Positions 24,715 through 36,118 of a stretch of 64,000 bases of DNA are shown piece by piece. Under the pieces are notes generated by a model, which did no database searches, was not told where the DNA came from, and worked only from the letters and a program-made list of their open reading frames with translations. Within the stretch, counting starts at the first letter, position 1. Each line of letters begins with the position of its first letter. The stretch covers positions 38,333,042 through 38,397,041 of the forward strand of contig OX421966.1 of the NCBI GenBank assembly GCA_949128115.1, read 5' to 3'. A program made the position numbers and the translations under genes. This stretch comes from Anaspis maculata. Taxonomy: Eukaryota; Arthropoda; Insecta; Coleoptera; Scraptiidae.

Positions 24715-25140
24715 CTTCAATTTTGGCCGTCGGTATACATCAATGACTTGCCTTTCAATGTTCCAGCCACGCATTTGAGTGTGTATGCCGATGACACGAC
24801 CCTTGTGATGAAAGGTGCGGATCGGGATCATCTGCAGAGGGAAACCAAGGTTTCGGCGGAGAGAGTCACACAGTGGTTCAACAGCAACCAATTGTTAAAC
24901 AACGACAAAAAACTACAACAAGTCATGTTCGAGGCCAAGAACATCCAAAATGGTACTCCTGCTCAAGCTGTCAAACTGCTAGGTTTAACCATTGATAATA
25001 GGCTGCGATGGACCCTCGGATGGACCCGTCACATATAGCAACTTCGCCCAAGACTGTCGACAGCCCTCTTCGTCATCAGAAGAATTGATGATGTGTCAAC
25101 TCACCAGGCTGCACTCTAGGCATATTTCTCCTTTTTTCTA
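24715..25140 (+). pseudogene. Non-LTR retrotransposon RT, palm fragment
   Basis: The frame contains VYINDLP (residues 9-15 of the 109-codon frame starting at 24709), then YADDTTLVM with the catalytic YADD box, QWFNSNQLLNNDKK, and VKLLGLTIDNRLRW. These are motifs in standard order for the RT palm and early thumb of LINEs. After a stop at 25036-25038 the same frame continues as QLRPRLSTALFVIRRIDDVS and meets a second stop after HQAAL. Upstream, the GSxLGPLLF-type motif is present only in damaged form. The copy is truncated on both sides and inactive. It is likely Jockey-like, but the clade is not certain. Confidence 0.8.
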
Positions 25141-25612
25141 ATATCACTCTGACTTGATATACAGGATGAATTATATGTTGCTTCAGCTTTTGTTCTGCAA
25201 GGAGTTGCTGAGGAAATTGTCCTTAGCAACTCCTCGCACAACCAAAATCGCAAACATGCTTGATGCTACAGTAGCCAGTAGTTGCAGTGATTGCAGAAAT
25301 GTAAATTTTTTATATGTTTTGCCAAATACTCTAGGCTCTTCTTTGAAGTGGGTAAGATTATCATCCGAATTATTGTGACCCAGGAAAAAATAAAAGAAAA
25401 AAAAGTGTTATACCTTGTATGTCATGTTTTAGCAGTTTAAGGAATGTGACATTTTTATATCTTAAATGAGAGATTAAAGACTTCTAACAAAGCCGGAATT
25501 GGTCTCTGTCCGGATTGATTTGATCAAGATAAAATTTATTGAAAAAAAATTGATTTCACCCTGTACGTAGAATACCAGCAGCTATCGAGGGGTGAGTTTT
25601 TTACACTCTCAC
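25141..25612. other. Unassigned; isolated CACCCTG-TA end
   Basis: No gene recognised. TTTCACCCTGTACG at about 25555-25568 matches the right-end signature of the foldback family. No partner was identified. Confidence 0.35.
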
Positions 25613-27008
25613 GCCCAGTTGCTCACTTCGAGTTTAAACTCGCGTTTAGGTAAACTTGGTTTAGGACTTAAACTTGGTTTATTTTTTTGAGTGTTTCTCA
25701 GTCCCTCTTGAACTGTAGTTTTGTAAAACTCAGTTTAATTCTTGTTGGTAATACTTATTTGGTGGAAACCACTGAAAACAGCTAACTTCAACAGCTGCCA
25801 CTGTGAGTGTTGTTGGCAGACCGTTGTCAATCTTCTGTTGTTAGGTGTCATTTTGAAATCAAACGAAGTCAGAAGGTACGTAAACTGCTGTCACATAATA
25901 CGTAGTAGGTTTTGTTATCGAAATAATAACTTTTTAGGCACAGCATGAGCTTTGGAAATCAACTGGAATGGAATAGTCCGAATCTAGGAGGAATAAAAAA
26001 AGATGCAAACTTTTCACAGAAAGAGCAACAACTTTCAATATCTCATGTGAAGAACCGCATCACTTCAACGTGGGCAATGCATGGAGCTCTCTACAGCCTA
26101 TATTTGATCTAACCAGATCATATCCCAACAATGTCTTTCCCAGCATCTGCGCGGACAGTGCTAAATTCCAGATCAAGAGTTTCAAATCCACAACAAGGTA
26201 AAACTTTTGGTGCGGTCTATTTTTTCCGGAAATGGCGAATGACCTTCAAGAGTGCGTGGTTTCTGCTTTGACTATTGGTTCTCACCTACCCCAATGAGTT
26301 CCTTCAAGGCGGCTCTTCAACCGACCTAAAATAATCACATCCCAGTTTTTCACACAATGTAATATTCTTTATTGATATCTTATAATCATAAATGTATCTA
26401 CATATATGTGTAAATTGGTGCTTACAAGGCAATAAAAATAAGCCTTTGGTACCGATCTTTCTTCTGATAAACTGCAATTCTTCTCATTGCAATACCTAAC
26501 AGAGACTCAAAATAATCTAATCCCGGGCGAGGTATGAGAATAAAGAAGAAGTGGATAGTTCCTTATGCCAGCAGCAAAATGCAAGACAACAATAACAGGT
26601 GGAGGTCTTGACCAAGCGCCTAAACAGAAAATGGACGAAGAATTGTTGGGGTTATTCGGAAACGCAGAATATCAACCAGTGAAGAACGATCACTTTGCAG
26701 GAAATCGATCGTGATTGTCGGGATCCCGAACTAAGCGATAATTTGCTGTCACAGGAATCAGGGGGCCAAGCAAAGCAATGGAGGCACGAAACACTTTTTA
26801 ATACCCTCAGTTTTGGACACGTCGTGATACTTCAACTTTGACGTATGGATCAGATGCTAAACTAGGTTTAAACGAGGGGTGCTCCACCGTTCAACGTAAA
26901 CTCGGTTTAAACCAAGTTTATCTGTTAAACTAGCCCTGAGCAACGCAAAATATTCGCTAAACTTGGTTTAACGTTAAGCGAAGTTTAAACTCGAACTGAG
27001 CAACTGGC
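25613..27008. mobile_element. 1.4-kb TIR element with TTTAAAC-rich subterminal repeats
   Basis: The left end GCCCAGTTGCTCACTTCGAG and the right end CTCGAACTGAGCAACTGGC are inverted repeats that continue into GTTTAAAC. Within 150 bp of each end the words AAACTTGGTTTA, AAACTAGGTTTA and AAACTCGGTTTA recur, each a near-palindrome. They are likely transposase-binding subterminal repeats. No target duplication was convincing and no transposase frame is present. The interior at about 26060-26450 has a damaged stretch ending in an AATAAA-bearing tail that might be a LINE 3' end. Confidence 0.65.
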
Positions 27009-27718
27009 CGTCAGTGGGAGACCATAAGGCTGCTGAATGATGAGAGGCTGTTTTTCTCGAGAACTATTTCACCGGCATAAAAAAGTTTCAAGATTTATTT
27101 TTCAATGTTCACCCTGTATACTAGATATTACGCGTCACAGAGATGTATGCTTTCAACATGTTGAACAGGTGGGGATGAGCTATTCATATAGCAAAAAACC
27201 GTTTGAGAACTACTTTCTTCAAGCAAAAATTCTAATTCAAATAAACTGCTCGTCAAAAGTTAAGCATAGATCAAAATTTGCTCCAATTTCAAGAAAGGAT
27301 TACTTAGGGAAAAGATATCCGATTTAAACGAAATGTATGGTGCCTGGTAGAGCGTTTCTTCAGCTACAAGATGCTGTGTTGACTTACGTCACCATTGACT
27401 TTGTCCATGATATACAGGATGCCAAAGGAAAGAGTGTCAAAAGTGTTGATTTTTGAAGTCGTGGAACTTTTTTAGAAAAAATTCCCGATTTTTTTTCCCT
27501 TGAGTTTTAGAAAGCGGATATCAATATTTTGTCTCTTCAAAGAGTTCTTGATTTTTTTGTGAAACTTGGATTTTGTGGTGCAGAATTTTCTAGAGCTGTT
27601 GCTTTTTCTTGAAAATCCACAGAAACGTTCACAATTCCTGGATGGATTATACCATGAGAAAATCTGACCTCATGGGCTTCCAGAAGAGGTTATCCTCCGG
27701 ACCTCTTCAGAGGAGATG
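27009..27718. other. Unassigned; two foldback-family end words
   Basis: TTCACCCTGTATAC (about 27107-27120) and ATATACAGGATGCC (about 27411-27424) face each other like ends of the CAGGGTG family, but the sequence between and around them shows no arm pairing. Confidence 0.35.
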
Positions 27719-28562
27719 CCCAATGAAGTATGCTGCGACATCACTTTGACACTTACTGAACCCAGCATGAATGAAAATGCAAGACTTGTAACCATACGTC
27801 GCATCAAAATTACCATGGTTACCAATTAGTCCCATCATGGGTGATTTTGTTACTGCCCAAGTCACTGGAAATTTCCAGAAGTGATATCTCCTAGACGAGT
27901 AGAGATAGAAGCATAATTCTTTTTTTGATTCCAATCGGACACATTATTGGTCATTCGAGCATGATGTGCAAATTTTTCACGTTTATACATTTCCAGTGGT
28001 GGGGGGTAATTTTGACATTTGTCATGTCGGAACTTTTTCCTTATATTTGTCATCATTGAAATGTCGACATTAATATATACTGTCATTTCCAGTTGATTAG
28101 TTTCAAGTTTGCGTTCGGTGTTTTTCTTTCTCAAAGTCGAGATTTCCTGAGAAAACCTTTGTTAGTCTTTTGTTTTCACTACTGATGTTAAGTGGTAGAT
28201 TACATTGATATTGACATTTCAATGATGACAAGAACAAAAAAAAAGGTCTGACATGAGAAACGTCACAGTTACCCCCCTCCACTGAAAAAGTATAAACGTG
28301 AAAAAAATTCACATTATGCTCGAATATTCAATAATGTGTCGGATTGAAATCAAAAAAAATATTATGGCTCTATCTCTACTTGTCTAGGAGATATCATCAC
28401 TTCTGGAAATTTCCATTGACTTGGGCAGTAACAAAATCACCCATGATTGGACTAATTGGTTACCATGGTAATTTTGATGCAACGTATGGTTACAAGTCTT
28501 GCATTTTTATTCATGCTGGGTTCAAAAAGTGTCAATGTGATGTCACAGCATGCTTCATTGGG
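27719..28562. repeat. Palindrome of about 840 bp with an ORF-like frame in both arms
   Basis: The left arm from CCCAATGAAG (about 27719) pairs with the right arm ending CTTCATTGGGG (28562). The arms run to about 28080 and from about 28190. Each arm reads, outward on opposite strands, a frame with TWAVTKSPM, GLIG, GNFDATYGYKSCIFIHAGF and DV-A-FIG; the 3-bp indel between arms keeps the frame. No known domain. On the right the frame runs past the palindrome to 28754. Confidence 0.8.
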
Positions 28563-28927
28563 GTTATTGCGGTTATTATAGGTATGATATTCAATAATGG
28601 CTCAGAAAAATGTCCTCCTACTAACAGTGGTCAGTATAAACAAGAAACATACATCAATAACAATTTGAATACCTTAAAAGTTCCTAATGAACAAAAAAAG
28701 TTACAGTTTGTCCTGGCATTCTCTACAGTATGTATCAATGATGTCCACGTCTGATATTACAATAATAAATTAGAGTTTCAATAATATTCGTGCATGATGA
28801 TTATCAAAATAGATAAGACATTATAATAGAGGCGCAGCCACCTAAGGAATAAATCTTGTTCTTTGGTGAAGAGATGGTAATCATTTATCTTTATCCTTGT
28901 CTTTATCATAAACTGCAGTAATAATTA
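28563..28927. other. Unassigned sequence
   Basis: Contains the tail of the plus-strand frame leaving the palindrome (to 28754) and a short palindromic patch, GCAGTAATAATTACTACTGC, at about 28916-28935. Otherwise nothing recognised. Confidence 0.3.
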
Positions 28928-29311
28928 CTACTGCAAAATACCTAATAAAGTTGAAGGGTAAGCGAAGGGACTATGGATCTTTTTCGTCGAATTCATAAAC
29001 AAAAAATGACAAAATATAAAAATTGGAGATCTTGTTAGAAGCGTAGATGTTTGATAGAGCAAAAACCATTCTGTAGGTAACACAAGAGGAACAATAGTCT
29101 TTTGGCAACTTGGCAAGTTTTGTCCAGCAACTCTTGTCTTGTCATGTAAGACGACAACACTACTGGCCATTACTGCAGCAACAGGTTGGTGGAGGTAGAT
29201 AGAGGTGACGAAATTCACCAATGTGCTGAAGATGGAGAGTATACCTATGCGGATTCTTCGGTTGCGAGGCACCAGCCCATCAGTTAGAGGAAACCCTTTT
29301 GCCCCATTCAA
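28928..29311 (-). repeat. Dispersed repeat with 127-codon frame
   Basis: The minus-strand frame begins MNGAKGFPLTDGLVPRNRRI and carries STLVNFVTSIYLHQ and LLTRSPIFIF. Nucleotide relatives occur on the plus strand at about 61205-61345 (TTTCCTCTAGTTGATG-CGCC-GCGCCTCGCA, CAGCACATTGG-GAATTTCGTCA) and at about 62940-62985 (TAACAAGATCTCCAATTTTT). At the distal site the two parts are about 1.6 kb apart, so one copy is rearranged or interrupted. I recognise no protein family. It may be part of a mobile element or a retroposed gene. Confidence 0.5.
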
Positions 29312-29420
29312 CTATAAGTATACCTACTTATAGTATAGATATTTGAATTCAAAGTGCCAAAGTGTGACTTTGGTTTAACAATAACTCGTGCCAATGAACT
29401 TCTGCACACCTGCCACTCCA

Positions 29421-30088
29421 ATAGGGTAGTGACCGATTTTTTTTTTATTACTATATATAGTTAACAGATTTTTTTCGCAAGTTTTCTTGGTAAAAAAAAT
29501 TATGAAAGTTTTCGATCATTTCAAATTTGGCGCGATCTCGGGCGCGATGACGTCACAATCTTTCATAGGCGGAGAAGCAGGCTTGACAACACTACAGAAC
29601 TTACTACAAAAAGCACTAGCGTCAACCCGTCAACGCTCATGACAGCTGATTGTTATATTGTTTACGCTTTGTGTATCTGTGCGGTGATTCGTGTTGTTTA
29701 GTTGTTTTGCTTGAAAATGTGGAGCCCGATTGTGAACAGGCGACTTCCCAAAATTTACCCATGGTAAAATCTTCTATGATTTAGGAATATTTCAAAACTA
29801 CATCAGACTTCAATGGTTATGTTATGCTGGCAAACGTCAACGTCAACACTGACACACAGGCAACGGAGGTGGGGTCATCCCCACTACTGTAAAAGATTGA
29901 AACGTCACAGCCCGCCTTACAGCTCGGTAGATTTGAAATCGTTCGCAAAAGTAGCCACTTTCAAGGCAGATTTTGAGTCACTTGGAACTTTTTTTCGAAT
30001 TTTCACAAAACGTAGTCTTGGTATTAAGGCTCTACATTCGATTAGTATGATTTTTGTTTATATTTTTCGATGGTGGTCACTACCCTAT
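29421..30088. mobile_element. TIR element with GGTCACTACCCTA ends, about 670 bp
   Basis: ATAGGGTAGTGACC at 29421-29434 is exactly complementary to GGTCACTACCCTAT at 30075-30088. The ends can be read as TA plus GGGTAGTGACC, which would give a TA target duplication. The interior includes a TGACGTCA-like word and no transposase. Class unassigned. Confidence 0.65.
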
Positions 30089-33000
30089 TATTTGGATCGA
30101 ATCAGCTATAGATATACTTGCATTGACTCCAAGAAAAGCACCACACAGCAAAATGTAACAAAAAAGTACTTCATCAACATGATATAAAAACAAAAAAAGT
30201 TATATAATTTTAGCTACTTGTTTTTAATTCTAAGGTGAGCATTACATGTATGACGTCAACAATCTGAGAGACCTCTTGCATTTTATTGATGTGAATGATG
30301 CTTATGTTATTATAAGAATTGTTAATGTTATTGTCAGGGCTCTCAGGCTGAGGGCGTTTGGCAGAAGCGAGTACTAACGTTTGTTAATTTATCGTATATT
30401 CTGTGCTCTTGTTTATGGTATAATACCGAAGGAACGATGATTCTCGCGATAAATTATATCAAATTGAATTGAATTGAAAATGAGCCCATCACCACAATAC
30501 ACGAGATTAAAATTAATTTCCAATTAAGACAGGATGATATAAAACACTAATCACATATTGAGTAGCTTTAGTGCTGAGGCTTTGACATCCTCGCTCGGTG
30601 GTGGTGGTGGTGGTGGTAGTAGAAATAGTACGACCCGGTTAGTAGTCGTTAGTAAGTGTGTAGCGTAAATAGTTCAGTTCCTTGTTCTCTTTTTAAAAAT
30701 GATTTTGAAAATGATGAACACAAAATTAAATTATGAAGCGTATGTTATATGCCTAGTTATAAAGGCGTGCCTATATGCGTGTGCGTAGGTCAAGAAGGCC
30801 AATATTTTTTCTCAAGTCTTAATCCGCTTTCTGTAAAGTCAAGATACTTGCATGTATGCAGAAACCGTATCGCTTCTTCTGTTTTGCCTCAAATTGAACA
30901 AAGGTATACGGTTCCAATTGATATTTCTACTGATCAACAAAAAGACATTTGATTCCGACCAGCTCGGTTTGCTTTCTTAAAATTCGATTCCATCTTAAGT
31001 GGGGTTTTGGCCACATCTATTCCTAATTTTGATAAAAACAATGGTGTTTCAATATGCGTGGAGAGAGGTCGAGCCTGGGGTCGAGCCAATCCGGTGATCC
31101 TTTTTTAAACGATCAATGTCAAGCTCCGTGCTCACAGTACTCAAACCTTCTCGTTCCTTTCTGCATAAACACAGATAGAACTTGAACTAAATTCTGGCTT
31201 AGGTGTGTTTACATGTGGTTGCTCAGACTTGAACACAGATGATTCGATGTTAGAGTATCCTTTGGTTTTCTTCTTCAGTAGGAGATCTGCAACGCTTCAC
31301 AGGTAGGTAATTTTCCTATAGAAAAGGTGGCGGCGTAGTGGTGATGGGTTGTGCTTCGTGCTCTCCTTTTACCTGATTTTTGTGAGTCTTCTAGTAGTTC
31401 CAGTAGCATTCGAGGTCAATACCAGACAGCTTCTCAAATCCTAGGGCATCCTCCGGTAAAATCAAACAGTAGGGAGGAGCATGGAGCCAACAAGGGAAAA
31501 GAGAGAAAAAAAGAAAACGACAAAAAATTTCTGTGTAATTGCTTGTAGCCAAACTGCTTGGACTTGATAATAAACCATCAAGAATCTTGAAATATAAGTA
31601 AGTGGGTAGGTAGGTAGGTAGGTACGACCAGGTGAATTTCAAAAGTGTAGCTGCAATATGCTCGCATTTCCCTGATTATCCCGCCTTATTGTAACTGCAT
31701 GGATGAAAATGAGAGAATCTTCCAACTTTCGCCAAATGATGCCGTCTCTACCTACTCTAACCATCCGATCATCTTATGGGGGTTTGTCCGTGAAAAACAA
31801 GTTGGTTTGTTTTGTAGGCAAATGACCATGAATTTGATTGTTGTCTGGAAAGTGGACCCGGTCATTGTCAAATCTTTTGCCATAAATCCTGTTGTGAACT
31901 TGTTCGCCTTCCACAAAACACCTGCTGTTATATGTCTAGCCTTCAAATAAACGAAGACTTCACCCAAGTTCACGTACCCCACCTGATTTTCCATGCAATA
32001 ACCTGTAAGCTTATCTCACTCACTCTCAGAAATCATCAATCATCATCATCATCAACATCAATTCCCTATACTTACATAACATTAATTACATTAAGAAATT
32101 CACAATATTTTGTTGTTCAAGACAAACCAGTTCACAAAAACAACCGAGAAAACAACTCACTCACAGGCAGGTTCACGCGATTCCAAAACACACGACTGTA
32201 CGAACACAATACAACGCCTGATGACAAGTGACAGAACAAGTTACAGTCCTCCATCTAGGGAACCTAATTATTATGCGACCGGCCGGCCGGCGTAAAAGTA
32301 CTGCATTCTGGCCGACCGTTTGTTTACTGAACGGCCTTACGGAGTCAGGGACTGACAGTTGTTGGCCTCACGGAACGTCATAGGTCGCGGGAACAAAAAT
32401 GGCGTGCTGAAGATGGGTATATGGTATGATGTTATTTCCACTAGTACCTACTTGTTGATAAAATTTTCTTCAGTTGTAAAGTTGTAATAAATATATAGAT
32501 AATTTATTGAACAATTGTCGCTGTATCATAAAAATGGATGTGATAAACTCAAGATTTAACTGAGTGATGTCAAAAACAAGCGAATCTCTACAGTGGTACT
32601 ATGGCACCCCATCAGGCGCAAGCGTGGGCAAGAAGCTCGCTTCGTTGTGCCGGCGTACCTGCAACGTTGCCATAGCGGGTGCCAAGTGACGGTTATGTTC
32701 CCGCGACCTATAGGGGCCATAGCCAAAAGCTGGTTACCACCGATCCATTGCTGATACACCACTGTGTATTCTTAATTAAAGATCACTATTTTCTACGAGG
32801 TGAGTAGATAGTAAACACTGTTTCGTACTCCCATCTCAAGACTTGAGCAGTGTAAATGTAGAGCACTCAGAACTGATACCCAATGTTAACTATGCATCCG
32901 CAGTAAATCTACCTAAATGCATTCAATTATTGGGTCTCAGAGAGGATGGCCGCATATTGAAATAAACACGAAAGGAAATTCCGCTCGGATACTTTGCACC

Positions 33001-34267
33001 GTTTCTTTTATATTCTGATTTATAACTCTCCCGGCAACTTTATGTTTAGAGACGAGAAGAAATAAGAACATATTATGCGATTATTTTCTTTTTGTCGCCG
33101 TTGTGAGCAAAATTTTCCTTCTTTCGACTGGCAACGCTTACCAAACTTCTTTCCCTTCCCACATTTTGTTTTGTCGCCCGCAGAATATCACACCGCTGAC
33201 GTAGGGTCACTGTTTTATATCGAACACCGAAGAAAATTAATAACACACCTCCGACCGTGCGAGATTATTTACTTTTTCAAAGTTCAGCCGTCCGGGCTTA
33301 AATTCTTCCCGTAGTTCTCACGTCTCGTTCCCGTTCTTTTATATTGTTTCTGTCTTTCGGTCGTGTCAGTGAAATTTTGATTTGTTCGTTCGTGCGGTGG
33401 AAAAAATAAAGGTGGAGCGCTGAGGTCTGAGGTCTTCTCATCTATATTCAGCGAAAGATTATATAGGAACTGGAGGCGAAAGAAACACTGACAAAGAATT
33501 TTTCATGGAAGTAGGTAGGTATACCTATAATATTACGAATACAATACAGATGAATTCGGTGATGCATCGCTTGTTCGTCGGATTTCGCTAAGTAATCGCT
33601 TTTTTTATACGCTCTCTTGGTCTTTCTGTAACAGTGTTTTGTTGTTGTGCTAGGAAAGAATGATTGGATCGATTGGTTCTAAAGCGGTGCTTTCTTGGAT
33701 AACTTTCGAAAGGTAACAGCAGGGAAGTTCTTTGAACTTTCCATAACTATTGTGCTCCTCCTCCAACGTTCCATCGTCCGTTTAGCGACACTTTGATCCA
33801 TCATACAAAACTCTAAGGAGTTAAGTTCAACTTGACCCAATAACAATCAATTATTGTGCATGTAGTATGCAACCATAACTTGGACACTTTAGAGAATAAT
33901 AAGTTACCAGAGGTTAACACACAGAAAGAGTTGCTGTGAGTCTGTCGCGGGACCTTTCATCATTTGTCACTGCAATAATCATCATTTTCAGTTCCTGCAT
34001 GGTAACCTCAGACTACAAATATACAAGATATTCATTCAGAAACTTACCGTCCTATTTCTCCGAGGATTTCTCGCTTAAAAATTCTTCAAGAAATCCCGGG
34101 ACAGGTCGATTTTAGATTCCACGGAGAGTTATGACTGGCATCGATTCAATGTTTTTCTGCTTCATCGCCTAAGAAATGGTACCCCTCGCGGTAACCACCC
34201 CTTCAGAAACTTTAAATGGAAATAGGGGTCAAGCAATACATTATTTTCAAGGCCTTACATTTATTTT
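30089..34267. other. Anonymous sequence with two microsatellites
   Basis: No gene supported. There is a (GGT)n tract at about 30598-30624 and a (GTAG)n tract at about 31603-31623. ATAGGTCGCGGGAAC at about 32380-32394 has an inverted partner GTTCCCGCGACCTATAG at about 32697-32713, with little pairing beyond. Complementary short frames on both strands (31699-31994) have no known domain. Confidence 0.35.
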
Positions 34268-34526
34268 AGGTTTTTTATTTTTCTTTAAATTACATCACCA
34301 ATTATTCGGACTTCTATGGCCAACCGGTTTCGCCGTTAGGCATCGTCAGGGTTGAGAAGTGACATTTTGTGTTATTTATACTTAGGTACTTATTTTGAAT
34401 TTTGTACCTAAGTATTATTAACACAAGATGTCACTTCTCAACCCTGACGATGCCTAACGGCGAAACCGGTTGGCCAAAGAAGTCTCAATAGCTTGTGGTG
34501 TAATTTCAAGAAAAATAAAAAAACCT
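34268..34526. repeat. MITE-like palindrome, 259 bp
   Basis: The left arm from AGGTTTTTTATTTTTCTTT pairs with the right arm ending AAGAAAAATAAAAAAACCT. The inner arms share CAACCGGTTTCGCCGTTAGG and its complement almost perfectly around a loop of about 20-30 bp. AATGGAAATAGGGGTCAAG stands on both sides (34214-34232 and 34624-34642) as a direct repeat 410 bp apart. Confidence 0.85.
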
Positions 34527-35818
34527 ATAACGTCAACACCACTTTGTGAAGGGTGAAAGAACTTTCCCAATTAACTTCATTTCAGTCCACAAAGGAATTA
34601 AATCAACCCTATCCAACATTTTGAATGGAAATAGGGGTCAAGTATACTACCTTGCTACTCGACAATTCCGGTGAATTGTGACCGAATAACAAAGAGCACC
34701 CGGTCAGCTCGATGTTACGTGTAGAGCGGGGTTATGGGATCCGAAATAGGTTCTGGGGCGCCAAGTAATTCGATATTCAAAATTTAGAAAAGAGAGTTGT
34801 CTGATACACTAAAGACAACAACAAAAATAAAATAAAGATGAAAGAAATAAATGGGGATAACAGTGTTTATTGTTCAATCAAACCAAGAGAGAAATTATCG
34901 TAATGAATTCAGATCAGCCTACAAATTTTAACAAATGTTCTTTTAGAAAAAGTGAAATAATGCCAGTACCGAACGTAATAGAAAATGACGATATACCTTT
35001 GTGTTTCTTTCGCCGAGTGCACTCCGTAAGATATAGCTTTAGGTATCTTTGTAAAAGCTTTGAACCCGTTCGATAATAGATATAGAACACCGTAACAATT
35101 GGTAATTGACAGTAGGTAAATAGACAAAAATAAAGGAAATAGGTAAAAATGTAAAAAGGTAAAATCTGGCCTTATGACGTGTTCCGTCAAATCTTTCAAA
35201 TCGCAGTGTCGAGAATGTCTACGAGATTCACAAATCCTCGTTGGATGAATCGGAAGGCCTACTGCGTCTGCACCACGAATGTTTGCGTCCTCTGTGTCCG
35301 AAGAAGAGCAACCACAACGAAGTTAAACTTCCACTCTTGACTCCCCAGACACCGGAAAGAAAACACGTCGGTGCTGAGAGAAATGGTCTTCTTACTTATT
35401 ATGCGTTCGGCACTCGATACGGAGAATAACTCTTGTTGGGTTGATTCGGCAAAAAGACGAGACGTGTGACAACGACGACTGCACCAAGATAAAGCCTCGG
35501 GAAAAAAAACCCTGGGTGGAGAAAATTGGTCTTAGTTTTGATTTCTCTTCAAAGATTTGAACTTACCTTCGCACTATCGGCGGAAGGGTTATTGTAGGTA
35601 ACGATAAACGGTAGTTTTTTCGATATTTCAGAGACTTTCTTTTTGACGGCCCTTTTTTTTTGCTTTTCGTCTGACCTTCTTTTTTTTTTTCGCTACCTCT
35701 GATTTTATTTTGAATTTTCATTTCAATGAAAATTTTGAACGCTACAAGTAATGCATCATTCTGAAGGCTTTCCAACTCTCTTTATTTTCGTGTCGAGAAA
35801 GACAAAATCGAACGACCT
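34527..35818. other. Unassigned sequence
   Basis: No gene or repeat recognised apart from the direct-repeat word at 34624-34642. There is a lysine-rich low-complexity frame on the minus strand near 35563-35775. Confidence 0.35.
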
Positions 35819-35979
35819 GGAGCCGTATTCTTTAACTCGCTATGCACTCGAACCTTGACTCGAACCGACAGATATCGCTATCGGTAGTCAGATAAAAGTC
35901 AATCACAATGGTGCTTGCCTAGCTACCGATAGCGATATCTGTCGGTTCGAGTGCATAGAGAGTTAGAGAATACGGCTCC
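35819..35979. repeat. MITE-like palindrome with GGAGCCGTATTC ends
   Basis: The left end GGAGCCGTATTCTTTAACTC pairs with the right end GAGTTAGAGAATACGGCTCC. The inner arms share CGACAGATATCGCTATCGGTAG with its complement. Total 161 bp. Target duplication unclear. Confidence 0.85.
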
Positions 35980-35980
35980 T

Positions 35981-36118
35981 GGGGCCCATTTCATGAAACT
36001 AGAATCGACAATTTATAGGTGTGTAGTCTGGGTAACCCATTGTTGCAACTTGCAACAATGGGTCGTCAAGGTTATACATTTGATATTTTGTCGTTTGTAG
36101 TTTGATGAAATGGGCCCC
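35981..36118. repeat. MITE-like palindrome with GGGGCCCATTTCAT ends
   Basis: It starts two bases after the preceding palindrome. GGGGCCCATTTCATGAAACT pairs with the right end TTTGATGAAATGGGCCCC, and the centre is itself palindromic (CATTGTTGCAACTTGCAACAATG). CTG flanks a GGGCCC core on both sides, a possible 3-bp target duplication. Confidence 0.8.

Noticed and set aside
25154..25378. Frame ending WVRLSSELL, similar to the end of the frame at 51510-51806
   Set aside because: The resemblance is eight or nine residues only, and at 51.8 kb that ending is produced by a frameshift; likely coincidence.
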